A stretch of 64,000 nucleotides of DNA from Plasmopara viticola (Eukaryota; Oomycota; Peronosporomycetes; Peronosporales; Peronosporaceae): the NCBI GenBank assembly GCA_001695595.3, contig MBPM02000006.1:372001-436000 (forward strand). The letters are read 5' to 3'. Below the pieces are notes generated by a model that was given only the letters and a program-made list of their open reading frames with translations, was not told where the DNA came from and did not search any database. Shown here piece after piece: positions 37,401-43,266 of the stretch. The position numbers and the translations under genes are program-made. Numbering within the stretch: the stretch's first letter is position 1; every line of letters begins with the position of its first letter.

Positions 37401-39326
37401 AATACCCAACAAATGGGGCCACGCTACGTTGAGCCCGTGACGGATACGATCGAGACGATTTTCAGTGAGATGAAAGCCGAGACGCCCGTGATTTTCCTCC
37501 TCTCGATCGGTGCTGATCCGACCGAGAGCATCGAGATGCTGGCACGGAAACAAAAGAACCCGTCGCCGGCCGTCGTGTCGATGGGGGAAGGGCAGGAACC
37601 CGTGGCACTCAAAGCCATCAACGCAGCGGTCGTCAATGGGACGTGGGTCCTGTTGCAGAATTGTGAATTGGGCTTGGACCTCATGGAACAAATGGAAGAC
37701 ATTATGCTGAAATTGACCGAGACCATGGACCCAGCTTTTCGGCTCTTTCTCACGGCATTGCCCAACGATCAATTTCCACTGGGATTGCTCCAAATGTCGA
37801 CCAAAGTGACGAACGAACCGCCACAAGGCCTCCGTGCGGGCTTGTTGCGGTCGTACACGGTCATGGTGGACCAAGAGAAACTCGAACGGGTCGAGACGAC
37901 GCAATGGCGGCAGCTATTGTTTAACTTGTGCTTTTTGCACTCGGTCGTGATTGAGCGCAAGAAATTTGGGCCACTTGGGTGGGGCATTCCGTACGAGTAC
38001 AATAACGGCGACCTCTCGGCGTGTACGATCTTCCTTGAGAAACACTTGTACAATGGCCCGATTTCGTGGCCCACGTTGCAGTACATGGTGGCAGAAGTGC
38101 AATACGGCGGCAAGATTACCGACAATATGGACCGTCGGTTGTTTACGTTCTACGGCGAGTGGTGCCTCACGCCGGACGTGTGTGCGTCGACGTTTAGTTA
38201 TAACCCGTCCGAGCCCATTTTTCGTCTCCCAAACGACTTTACCTACCGGATTCCCGTCGCGGATACGATTGATGATTACCGACACTATTGCCACACCCTG
38301 CCCGAGATTGATTCCCCGGAAATCTTTGGCTTGCACCCGAACGCCGACCTCACGTACCGCGTCAAGGAAGTCACGATGCTGCTGTCTACGCTGGGGGATA
38401 CCCAACCAAAGGGAGGCGGTGGGTCGTCGGGCATTTCACGGGAAGACGTCGTGTGTGACAAGGCCAAGGAATTGTTGGAGCGGTTGCCTGTAGACTACAA
38501 TGAAGACGACTACAAGGCACGGATCAACAAGCTCGGGGGCCTCACGATTCCATTGAACATCTTTTTGTTCCAAGAGATCCAACGGTTGCAGCGGGTGATT
38601 GCAAAGGTCCGTTCGATGCTCCAGTCGCTGCAGATGGCCATTCGCGGTGAAGTGGTCATGACGGAAGAGTTGAGCTGGACCCTCGACGCGATCTTTGACG
38701 CCAAAGTCCCGCCGTCGTGGCTCCGTACGTCGGTCGGGGACGAGTTTTCGTGGATCTTGCCCACGCTCGGTCTCTGGTTCTCGTCGCTCTTGTCACGCGA
38801 TGAACAGAATCGGACGTGGCTCAATACCCGTCGTCCCAATGCCTTTTGGCTCACGGGCTTTTTCAATCCACAAGGCATGCTCACGGCCATGAAGCAAGAG
38901 GTGACACGGAAGCATTCCAAGACGGACAAGTGGGCCCTCGATGACGTAGTCTACCATACCGAAGTCACGTCGTTTGAGCGGGCAGAGCAAGTGCGAACGC
39001 CGCCAAGTGAAGGCATTTACATTTACGGCCTCTTTATGGATGGCGCGACGTGGCACAAAGCCGACGGCACGATTGTCGAGTCCGAGCCGAAAAAACTGTT
39101 TACGTCTCTCCCCGTGTTGCACGTCAATAGCATGTCGAAAGAGTTAGAAGCGAAGTCGCGCAAGGAACTCTATGGGGCCGTGGGGCCGTTCGAGTGTCCG
39201 TGCTACAAGTACGCGACAAGGACGGATCGGTACTTTGTCTTTATGGTCACAATGAAATGCCCACCCGGTCGTCCACCGCGTCACTGGGGGATACGTGGCG
39301 TCTGTTTGCTGTGTAACACGGACTAG
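25500..39326 (+). CDS. Axonemal outer-arm dynein heavy chain, gamma/DNAH5-DNAH8 class
   Basis: One uninterrupted 13.8-kb exon encoding 4608 residues. The start is the ATG at 25500, six bases inside the open frame, just after an in-frame stop. Dynein heavy chains are microtubule motors; outer-arm chains drive flagellar beating. The N-terminal tail has GELEYWRRRMQRL and ARYYNTSERMTNMFARITNQ, typical of the DNAH5/DNAH8/Chlamydomonas gamma class. The P-loops are GPAGTGKT (AAA1, 1885-1892), GPTGGGKT (AAA2, 2169-2176), GGPGTAKT (AAA3, 2509-2516) and GVGGSGKQ (AAA4, 2887-2894). The stalk coiled coils and microtubule-binding tip fall at about 3130-3420, followed by AAA5, AAA6 and the C-terminal domain (EGIYIYGLFMDGATWH). 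All landmarks are intact and the length is normal. The lack of introns contrasts with SAS-6 and C2CD5 nearby. Class assignment is less certain than family. Confidence 0.96.
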   Translation: MSSPRMQWVSQRITETFASKVTQIEVNDFLAGVATRKLFDDLFSGKDTCKVFVHFQPIVAGESDSEDASKKSGTLVASLGNSMPIQAKCCFFLRTTADGKSIDVQKASDTSICFGELAPNILRDLETTISSLFSPMLKAKDEWGKADGDLKHEFMTESDRFANDLKEALNSMDCGLELRKPERNGLVEIGHHSGHGGMGVRASVLVAESPKLVAHYEDVLLEWCNVISLYLETNTTTDGKGNNDSIIDDEGPMGELEYWRRRMQRLTSITEQLKMSEYKEVFAVLTRSTKSANDDVKQRVQTLLRRWKQVDIGITEAANEAKDNVKYLFTLEKFILPLYNGTPSSIIDTLPALMNSIKMIHTIARYYNTSERMTNMFARITNQMITNCKHCVTGGDTYEIMWEKDPRELVRHLDSCLKLNEAYQQQYRVTKEKLQATPKGKQFEFNELKLFGKFDLFCRRIMKLIDMFTTIHQFSSLGQHRLEGMEELIAKFNSIVREFQYRNHDLLDYKNNRFDRDYVEFNVRIADLESLLQKFINESFDNITCIEHSLTLLRKFQTILQRENLKSDLDSKFNVIFQNYGLELEHVLQQYEKYKQNPPYPRNLPPVAGNITWSRHLLKRIEEPMKKFEANQNVLASKDAKRIIRMYNKVARTLVAFEYIWFQAWTQYIDTAKAGLQATLIIRHPEDNKLYVNFDPEILQLLREAKCLDRMGIEIPETAKIVLLQEDKFKNYYSELQYALAEYDRIVSKVIPVTAILLRPHFNDMEFKLRPGMITLTWTSMNIEAYRLHIQAGLHHLEELVTNVNDIIENRIEKNMRIVSKTMLVDLPVDQSFSLDDFVAMQSTNIKRAGALLQGKNVEIENAVDDMLKLIVHFPLDAHIEGVSNDEVMKLKKHYNHFMYQALLHCTKNSLNTVKKRVASRTTSSIFTIERPFFEVDVQLSVPSVQLHPSLDDIQLAINRAAQTVLSCSKALLDWGQIDLSAGSVDSFGNAGKVTFFDRITKDIEIVRVVILLTGSVQGLRNNVSDYLHSFQKYEWLWMDHKDASYDKFLQTNPDLQQFDKKLKSFVTIDTEIASLVPMYNIGALSLNTRNIKLQLKHETSQWKLKYSDNLHTQARRKMESLTEYFRATMGKLNRKVVDLDSLRFVMNLLKEVRARESGIAMEINPVLDMYEMLECYLPDGFMEKDEMDQKSVLRSNWRKLIHHAETRTDELSKTQAGFKRGLLRDIKEFIGDVKHFREDFLANGPMVIGIPPVEAVERLNRYKEEYKIRERKHELYLSGEELFALPKTTYPELDMTKKELQLQDKLFGLYTDVLSTIEEWKQIPWLSVAERVQAMTERVDAFALRCKKMPGKLREWEAYTDLKKMIDDFTDVLPLLQELSKESIKPRHWDAVMAITQTPLDVAAPDFKLQALLDANIVAFKTDIEEVTDGADKQLKIEMQLGELSIRWETEEFQFQDWKNRNVPILKAVVPVVEELEETQMNLQTMLSMRHVIPFKDVAQVKLEQLSDTSETLERWIKVQMLWCSLESVFTGGDIAKQMPVEAKKFQKVDKDWAKIMTKSQEVKNVVACCASDVLKSCLPTMYSELEKCQKSLEGYLEQKRNKFPRFYFVSNPGLLTILSQGSDPLSMNEHYEKVFDSIERVYHDKKDKTLIHTMVSGVEEVRFSQIVKAQGNIEEWLASLLRGMQLTMKDLCRQSAMDIGVVGNDLKRLREFVDRYVAQFALLGIQMMWTADIQTALEQCRVKKTIIKDTSTKQAMVLTELSNWCLGDLGSKENRIKIETLVTIHVHQRDVMTDLATLYKQKKLSDPNDFEWLKQARFYWRVNHADEFNADGACVISITDVDFNYQFEYLGSKERLVVTPLTDRCYITLAQALGMYFGGAPAGPAGTGKTETVKDLGRTLGIYVVVTNCTDQQKYTDCAKIFKGLCQGGLWGCFDEFNRIQLPVLSVVAQQVLAIQNAKKTGTKYFQFPGDPQNILLTQVCGYFITMNPGYAGRQELPENLKALFRGVAMMVPDFEIIMKVKLCSVGYSEYQDLAKKFFILYNTCKEQLSAQKHYDWGLRNILAVLRSAGKIKRDNRSDLESKLLYQTLRDMNLSKLVAQDVPLFLSLLADLFPTVQFPPKGSYPDLMVALHAEIEKQGIVDHAGWINKVIQLYETQLVRHGIMLVGPTGGGKTKIFDVLMQALTVTTSTVHKQSKLNPKAIRAAEMYGEVDPISGEWTTGVFAAMWAKYNNKLNKFIMWMTCDGPVDAIWIEDLNTVLDDNKILTLANGDRMPMTDNVKLMFEVETLVNASPATVSRAGIVFISDTDLDWAPVVEAWIRKRPLTHQSILRGLFLKYMGENTPMKPGHCFDYLARNTTSVMPVSRVGQATRLYNLMTGLLLGEHGVTLADDGGQLSCQLEKLFLYCLCWSLGALLEHDDRMTFDAWLRQYDDNALLPTCEAGQTVYEYFVDPHSWDWKLWRPAKWTYPKGAKQLDFSNLLVPTMDSVRTLYLLANVHKQRKPVLMVGGPGTAKTSSALMFFHDLNPETMMIKRVNFSSATTPFMFQTAIESELDKRGGKSFGPPGGKKMTVFLDDLSMPLVNAWGDQPTLEIVRMIIELSGFCFLAKDRRGDFKVCEDLQYVGAMGHPGGGRNDIPNRLKRHFYLFNLILPSLTSIDDIYGQMLAGRFDAETFSRETLTIVNKLTRATIDLWNAIKAKLLPTPAKFHYIFNMRELSRVFQGILLTPLETFTSGGGYRVTQGKVAKMEPGHVLLRTWQHECARVFCDKLTNHKDKDVFRSYMTDLIRAQFGETLEAFCRQEYCMVHFLRDPEEDEDGGMAETAVKRYEPGGTLTDVRARVLEFLDKYNSDYPQRQMRLVLFDDALNHLLRISRLLEMPRGSALLVGVGGSGKQSLTRLAAYMAGSTIFQLVLTKTYNTNSFMEDLRTLYKSAGHLRKSTTFLFTDAEIKNEIFLELINSVLMTGEVAGLFAKDEMMAMTADLRNAFVKERPGQAETQANLRQYFTDCVRDNLHIVLCMSPLNAKFAERARKFPGLISGPTIDWFLPWPEDALIAVSKGFIHEYPMECDARIKEALMTHMGMVHRIVTELCEEYFQKMRRRVYQTPKSYLSFIEAYKKMYHVKLDEIKVKEQRVNLGLKKLIQGAEDVRAMAIVLADEQVKLEKATGETNTMLQSLQVSSAEAHKEGDQVAQIKAKCEEDAARILAEKELCERDLAKAKPFVEEAETAIDSIKPAHIGEIKKLAKPADIIRLVFDGVLILFKLPLIPVKHVKLNVAKQEIDFVETSFSPYAQSMMSDSNFLKNVQNFGAVGKDLINEETIELLTPYMELEGFQPSVAKNASLAAEGLCTWVRAMKFYHEASKVVKPKLEALTIAEGQMEAANKALNAAEQRLSKCKERLNELQHLFESQMAEKKRIEDGANALARKMQQASDLINGLAGERVRWTEDANNFADLKRRLVGDCAVACAFVSYCGPFNQDFRTYMVQHKFIPDCEVRHVPVTVDLDVITFLVDVGTIGDWNMQGLPTDSLSIQNGIMVTRSSRYPLLVDPQGQALSWIKNKEADRVPSYGTTSLNHPKLKDQLEYCMGEGKALIVAGVEEEIDPMLDPVLEKQIITKGKSLSINVSDKNMEFHVAFSMYFITRLPNPHFGPELQAKTTVIDFTVTIKGLEEQLLGRVIGKEQKALEEQLAQVLEDVNVNTKSLLALDASLLERLTSNTGNLLEDEELIGVLANTKEKAAEVKDKLLAAADTRKSINEKREQFRPVATRGSVLYFSVVETSLINCMYQTSLNQFLSLFMQSMDVAEKAALASKRVANIIETMTYLSYRYINRGLYERDKLTFVLLLTLKILVTDALLTREEVTLLIRGGAALDMNSVRRKPFLWLSNEAWLNVVELAQSCKFFVNLPHEMVSNEAMWRRWYEDNEPETVVIPDYEARILENDAIGPYYKLLLVRALRMDRTILTTKEFIRNTQQMGPRYVEPVTDTIETIFSEMKAETPVIFLLSIGADPTESIEMLARKQKNPSPAVVSMGEGQEPVALKAINAAVVNGTWVLLQNCELGLDLMEQMEDIMLKLTETMDPAFRLFLTALPNDQFPLGLLQMSTKVTNEPPQGLRAGLLRSYTVMVDQEKLERVETTQWRQLLFNLCFLHSVVIERKKFGPLGWGIPYEYNNGDLSACTIFLEKHLYNGPISWPTLQYMVAEVQYGGKITDNMDRRLFTFYGEWCLTPDVCASTFSYNPSEPIFRLPNDFTYRIPVADTIDDYRHYCHTLPEIDSPEIFGLHPNADLTYRVKEVTMLLSTLGDTQPKGGGGSSGISREDVVCDKAKELLERLPVDYNEDDYKARINKLGGLTIPLNIFLFQEIQRLQRVIAKVRSMLQSLQMAIRGEVVMTEELSWTLDAIFDAKVPPSWLRTSVGDEFSWILPTLGLWFSSLLSRDEQNRTWLNTRRPNAFWLTGFFNPQGMLTAMKQEVTRKHSKTDKWALDDVVYHTEVTSFERAEQVRTPPSEGIYIYGLFMDGATWHKADGTIVESEPKKLFTSLPVLHVNSMSKELEAKSRKELYGAVGPFECPCYKYATRTDRYFVFMVTMKCPPGRPPRHWGIRGVCLLCNTD

Positions 39327-39374
39327 TCTGTCCTCTTTGCATGAACAAGGCATGTAGACTCAACCACTTTATAC

Positions 39375-39968
39375 TTAAGATTCAATAATCATCTTGTTTA
39401 CGTTGTTTCTCGTCTGAGTCTTTTGGAGGAGGGCGTCGTTGGCCTGTACGATCGTGTGCTGAAGATGAGCTTGGATCGCCGCGATTGGGTCGCGTTGAAA
39501 GCTCGCGTGGGTCTGCACAGCCTTCAGCTGGCCCAGTTCCCGCACGGCCAATTTCTGGCGTTGTCGGCCGCTCAACGGCTTGGTCTTGCGGCTTTTCATT
39601 GTTTTCTGACGCTCTTCGTGCACCAAGGAGCTCTGGAGGTCGTTGAGACCAGCAAACACGCCGTCTTCAGCCGTCGCAGCCGGTTTACGCTGCGTCTGTG
39701 CCACGCGGGACACGATGCCCATCTTGCGCATGAAGGCCGTGCGTCGCTTCAAGCGTTTGCGCTGACCTCGACTGCATCGCTGAGTATCGGGCAGCTCAGC
39801 ATCAGCCACTTCATTGACCGACGTGGCGGCGTCGTCGCCAAAGGTGGCGGCGACGGCTTTGGCGCTCAGTGCATCAGCCTGTTTCACGTCCTTGTGGCGA
39901 TTCGAAGCAGCTTTGGAGCAGGCTGCCACGCTGTGCGTGCGCGTCTTTTTCCGCTGCAAACGTGACAT
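39375..39968 (-). CDS. SLX9/FAM207-like ribosome biogenesis protein
   Basis: 197 residues, single exon, ATG at 39968. It is basic and Arg/Lys-rich. The match to SLX9/FAM207A rests on order and pattern: a basic block SRGQRKRLKRRTAFMRKMG (about 65-85), then FAGLNDLQSSL, then KPLSGRQRQKLAVREL leading to a C-terminal RDPIAAIQAHLQHTI, which parallels the SAAQRQQL...SPLVAIGQTLARQM end of the human protein. SLX9 in yeast acts in pre-40S processing and export in the nucleolus. Sequence identity is low, so the call is moderate. It is convergent with the dynein gene (48 bp between ends) and downstream of the protease on the same strand. Confidence 0.65.
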   Translation of the reverse strand: MSRLQRKKTRTHSVAACSKAASNRHKDVKQADALSAKAVAATFGDDAATSVNEVADAELPDTQRCSRGQRKRLKRRTAFMRKMGIVSRVAQTQRKPAATAEDGVFAGLNDLQSSLVHEERQKTMKSRKTKPLSGRQRQKLAVRELGQLKAVQTHASFQRDPIAAIQAHLQHTIVQANDALLQKTQTRNNVNKMIIES

Positions 39969-40100
39969 GTTGCGAGTGTAAGCGAGGAACGAGGCGACGA
40001 GCTAAAACAGGTCCCTTCCGTGCCAGTCAGGACAAGCAATACATAAGTAACATGAAATTTGATATTGTTGATTTCTTGTTTAGAATAATAACTTATTGTA

Positions 40101-40932
40101 CTACCGAAACGTCGTGCCAGGGGCTACGCTGCTGAGCCAATCAATTGCGATAGACACTCGCGCATAAACGCCGGGGTATCCACCACGTCCACATCCGTTG
40201 CCCCAGCTCACGACCCCTAGAATATCCTCACTTGTGTGTTCCCGGATGAGTGGACCACCAGAGTCACCTTGGCATGCATCCATGTCGAGAGTCCCACCGG
40301 CACACAGCATGGTCTCATCCACCTCGAAGAGTTGGGCACATGCAGTATGATTGACAATTGGTACGTTCACACGAAGTGGTTCCATTGATTGTTCTTCGCC
40401 TTGTGAAGTAGCTCCCCACCCCATCACTGTTGCATTGCCATTGCTGTTGGCAAGGGCGATGGGTGGAAACGAACTGGGTTTTTCTAATTTTAGTACCATA
40501 AAATCGTACGAGTGGGTCCCACTCACAAATTTTGGGTGTGGGGGTCTGGGTAACAACCTTAAGTTGCTCGCCATCTTTGGTACCACTTAGGAAATGTGAA
40601 CCAACTGAGACGTACTGAATGTAGTGCGTTGCAGTAAGGACATGTGTCGGTGTAATGAGGGATCCACCACAAAAGTCCGTGGTATTCGCTGTCGATCGAA
40701 TACCCGTCGTATACGTTTTTGTACCTTGAAAAACCAGGTTCCCGTTTAAAATCAACCACTGCGTGTCAATGGCATCCATTGATATTGATTTTGTAGTGGT
40801 CAGAAATTGCGAAGCGTAGTCTTGGTAATTAAGTTTTGTCGGAAGAGTAGTGTCGGGAAGTGCTGCTTGGCTGTTGACATTAAATGCCATGAGAGCTACA
40901 ATGGCAGCGAAATAGAGTCCAGCGAATCCCAT
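40101..40932 (-). pseudogene. Secreted trypsin-like serine protease (S1), frameshifted
   Basis: The ATG at 40932 opens a clear signal peptide (MGFAGLYFAAIVALMAFNVN). The S1 landmarks follow in order: FCGGSLI, catalytic His in VLTATH, catalytic Asp in SYDFMVLKL, VMGWGATSQG, and catalytic Ser in DACQGDSGGPL. The frame shifts at a run of five C on the minus strand (40540-40544): the first half (to about residue 130) and the second half (to the TAG at 40101) are in different frames, consistent with one extra base. In addition, the Cys that normally follows the active-site His is Tyr (TATHY), and the segment after it looks shorter than usual, so a true pseudogene is more likely than a single sequencing error. 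Oomycete S1 proteins include plant glucanase inhibitors, but those have lost triad residues; here His, Asp and Ser are present. Confidence 0.8.
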
Positions 40933-40955
40933 GGCTGAAGATGGAAAGGAGAGTG

Positions 40956-40971
40956 AAATTGAAAGAATGGC
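40956..40971 (-). promoter_or_regulatory. Oomycete-type initiator upstream of the protease gene
   Basis: On the minus strand GCCATTCTTTCAATTT resembles the 16-bp oomycete core promoter GCTCATTYYNCAWTTT, with one base missing near the start and one extra before CAATTT. It lies 24 bp upstream of the protease ATG, the usual distance for oomycete start sites. Confidence 0.45.
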
Positions 40972-41129
40972 ATTGTGATTGCTTGCAAGCGTCTAGTGAT
41001 CCACTGGAAACAAGAGCGATGGACAAAAGTATCTTATCTGCGTCATGGACGACATTTTGACTCAGATGACATTTATTCGGTACGTGATTGGTTAAAAGTT
41101 CATCCTATATTGTATTGAATGCCATTACC

Positions 41130-42791
41130 ATGGAGTTTCCAACGCCAACAGTAGACGACAATGAAGTACGCTACTGCTTCTTCCTACCCTCCTCAGCGCC
41201 TGACGCCAATCTTCCTGAAGTGGCAGAGCAGCAGTGTAGTTCCTTGATGGCCTTTGCATCTCAGCAGACACATGGATTCCTGTGGCACAAACATCGCTTC
41301 CACCTCGATGTTGTCTTGACCACAAGCGGGCGTTATATTCTGTCGGGTCGCACTAAGGTTGGTGATGCCATACAAGACGAATGGGTGGTAGCCAAACTTG
41401 TGTTTGACATCACTCGCATGTTCACAACCATCGTCGGACGGGTTTTTGATTCAGACGGGGAGTTTTTGCTCATCGAAAGCGCCGAAGCATTGCCCGATTG
41501 GGTTACGCCTGAGAACAGTGATCGACGAATATTTGTGGTCGATGGAAAGGTGCATATTGCTCCTCCTACTGACAAGAATAAAAAAAAAGAGTCTCACTGC
41601 TACGACGAAGACGCGTTGCTTCAAGTGCTGGATAGTCACATAGCGACCGAAGCGAGTTCCGCAGTACAGCGTCTGATTCAACACAAACTCAAACAAGTGC
41701 CAACGTACATGCGCGACAATATGCATCGAGTCCGGTGTCTTTTGCCAGAAAAAGTGGCCCACGTCTTTTCAGCCAATCACGAGCTGGTAGGACCAGCAGT
41801 TGAAGCCTTCTATTATCGTGAACCGAAACACGCGGGATTGGTCATAAATAAGATGGCTACATTTCTACCACCAAACGATCCAATCATCGAGTTTCAAGTC
41901 ACATTTTCTAGAGCTCATTTCGCTCAACTAAAGCAACAGCACTTCTATCCGCCAACGGCATTTCTGCGTCAGGATACACGGTACAATATACTCACGGAAA
42001 AGGATCAAGGAACGACGCATTCAGACGCGCAAGCAGCAGATCTGGGCGTCAAACTTGCGTGTGGTCTCGAACTTTTGCATGCTGGAGACGACGAAGATCA
42101 GTTTCAACGTCCATGGAAAGAACGAATTCTGGAAACTTTGCACCAAGCACGAAATAGTAAAGAGCTCTCAGCGTTACCCATTGCACCAGACGATGACGAT
42201 TCGTGGTTGTACATGCACCCAGATACGTTGGACCGGAAGCTTGAACGTGTAGCTGCGTCAGGAACTGGCGCTGCTTCTGGTGTAGCTGAACTTGACAACA
42301 TGGCCAAAAGGGTTGGCAACTTTGTAGATGGCGTGTCGGGTGTCGAAGGTGTGGAAGGAATGGAGCCTGTTCACTTTGACCTGGATGCTTTTATGAAGCT
42401 TTTAAGTAGAGATGAGTCTTGTTCCGATGCTGACTCGAGTGCACCACGGGGTGAGCATTGTATGGATGAAGACGAGTCCAGTCAGAGCGATAGTGACGAC
42501 GAAAATGCGCTGGATGAAGCCATGGCGGAAATGGAGGCAGAATTGGCAAGCACAAAAGTTGCACAGAGTTTCACGCACGCGGAAGCATTGAAGGATATTG
42601 ACCAAAGAATGTCGTCTTCAAAAGAAGAGTCGAGTGGTCTTGGCTCAACGACTTCGTCGTCGGCAAAGCCACTGGATCTTAACTTTAATCTCTTGTCGAA
42701 CTTGCTAGAATCCTTGGCATCTCAAGAAGGTCACGCTGGGCCTGTGAGTAATATCTTGAGTCAAATGAATCTCCCACAGTCAAGCAATTGA
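41130..42791 (+). CDS. ECD: Ecdysoneless (ECD/SGT1) family protein
   Basis: 553 residues from the ATG at 41130 (MEFPTPTVDDNEVRYCFFL); the open frame begins 42 bp earlier without an ATG. ECD proteins act in pre-mRNA splicing, cell-cycle and transcription control, and bind PRPF8 and R2TP in animals. Strong family signatures are TKVGDAIQDEWVVAKLVF, DGEFLLIESAEALPDWV followed by PENSDRRIFV, and AVEAFYYREP. A later LGVKLACGLELL segment matches the conserved ELGMKLAHGFEIL. DDDDSWLYMHPDTLDRKL near residue 360 matches the ECD motif DDDQWLDLSPDQLDQLL. The C-terminus is acidic and Ser-rich (about 430-530), as in animal ECD. Single exon. It is divergent from the protease gene (197 bp between ATGs) and convergent with the coiled-coil gene (38 bp). 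Confidence 0.92.
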   Translation: MEFPTPTVDDNEVRYCFFLPSSAPDANLPEVAEQQCSSLMAFASQQTHGFLWHKHRFHLDVVLTTSGRYILSGRTKVGDAIQDEWVVAKLVFDITRMFTTIVGRVFDSDGEFLLIESAEALPDWVTPENSDRRIFVVDGKVHIAPPTDKNKKKESHCYDEDALLQVLDSHIATEASSAVQRLIQHKLKQVPTYMRDNMHRVRCLLPEKVAHVFSANHELVGPAVEAFYYREPKHAGLVINKMATFLPPNDPIIEFQVTFSRAHFAQLKQQHFYPPTAFLRQDTRYNILTEKDQGTTHSDAQAADLGVKLACGLELLHAGDDEDQFQRPWKERILETLHQARNSKELSALPIAPDDDDSWLYMHPDTLDRKLERVAASGTGAASGVAELDNMAKRVGNFVDGVSGVEGVEGMEPVHFDLDAFMKLLSRDESCSDADSSAPRGEHCMDEDESSQSDSDDENALDEAMAEMEAELASTKVAQSFTHAEALKDIDQRMSSSKEESSGLGSTTSSSAKPLDLNFNLLSNLLESLASQEGHAGPVSNILSQMNLPQSSN

Positions 42792-42829
42792 GTATCGCGA
42801 CATCAATGTTGTAGGATTCGACGCCTGTG

Positions 42830-43216
42830 TTAGCTGTCGACATTGCTAATCGTATGATCCGTGGCAGTCTTCACTGCTTTGGACACCGTGTAAGTTGACG
42901 TTATAGATGAAGCATTTGAAACGAAATCATTCCCTTCTTGACACCATGAGAGAAGAAATTGTCGAGCTTTTGTCTCTCTGGCTTCAACGCGTTTGACCTT
43001 TTCCGCCATTTCCTTAACCTTGTAATAAAAGAAAGTCGCCTTATCAATCAGATCACTCAGGACAACGAGCACAACGTCACTTACTCGAATTTCAAGTGCA
43101 TGTTTCTCGGCTTCCATCACCCGAAGCTTTTCTTCTAAAGCCACAACCACACGCTGTGGATACAGCAGTGGCTTGGGTGGCGAAGGAGTCGGTTGTGTTG
43201 TCTCACGATCATTCAT
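42830..43216 (-). CDS. Small coiled-coil protein, 106 residues, unknown function
   Basis: Two exons, 43085-43216 and 42830-43018, separated by a 66-bp intron that begins GTAAGT and ends ACAAG. The intron is a multiple of three without a stop, so retaining it would still leave an open frame (128 residues). The protein begins with a Pro-rich leader (TQPTPSPPKPLLYP), then a heptad-like stretch (VALEEKLRVMEAEKHALEIR) continuing across the intron (EMAEKVKRVEARE), and a Ser/Thr-rich tail. No family recognised. It starts 50 bp after the Kelch gene's stop on the same strand. An intron-like segment between the two (GTACAT...TTTATGTAG) may be a 5'UTR intron. Confidence 0.6.
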   Translation of the reverse strand: MNDRETTQPTPSPPKPLLYPQRVVVALEEKLRVMEAEKHALEIRVSDVVLVVLSDLIDKATFFYYKVKEMAEKVKRVEARETKARQFLLSWCQEGNDFVSNASSITSTYTVSKAVKTATDHTISNVDS

Positions 43217-43266
43217 GTGTCTACATAAAGCACACTGTCAGTTTCTCATCCTCGTAAACAGCACAA

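Noticed and set aside
25754..39353. Many antisense and off-frame ORFs of 60-191 codons inside the dynein gene
   Set aside because: Shadows of a long, biased coding sequence; none shows a domain or independent codon pattern.
40101..40932. Calling the protease a glucanase inhibitor protein
   Set aside because: Those proteins are S1 homologues that have lost catalytic residues; here His, Asp and Ser are all present.
43217..43266. Splicing the Kelch gene onto the small coiled-coil gene through the intron-like GTACAT...TTTATGTAG segment
   Set aside because: The phases do not match: joining them gives an immediate stop, so they are annotated as two genes.
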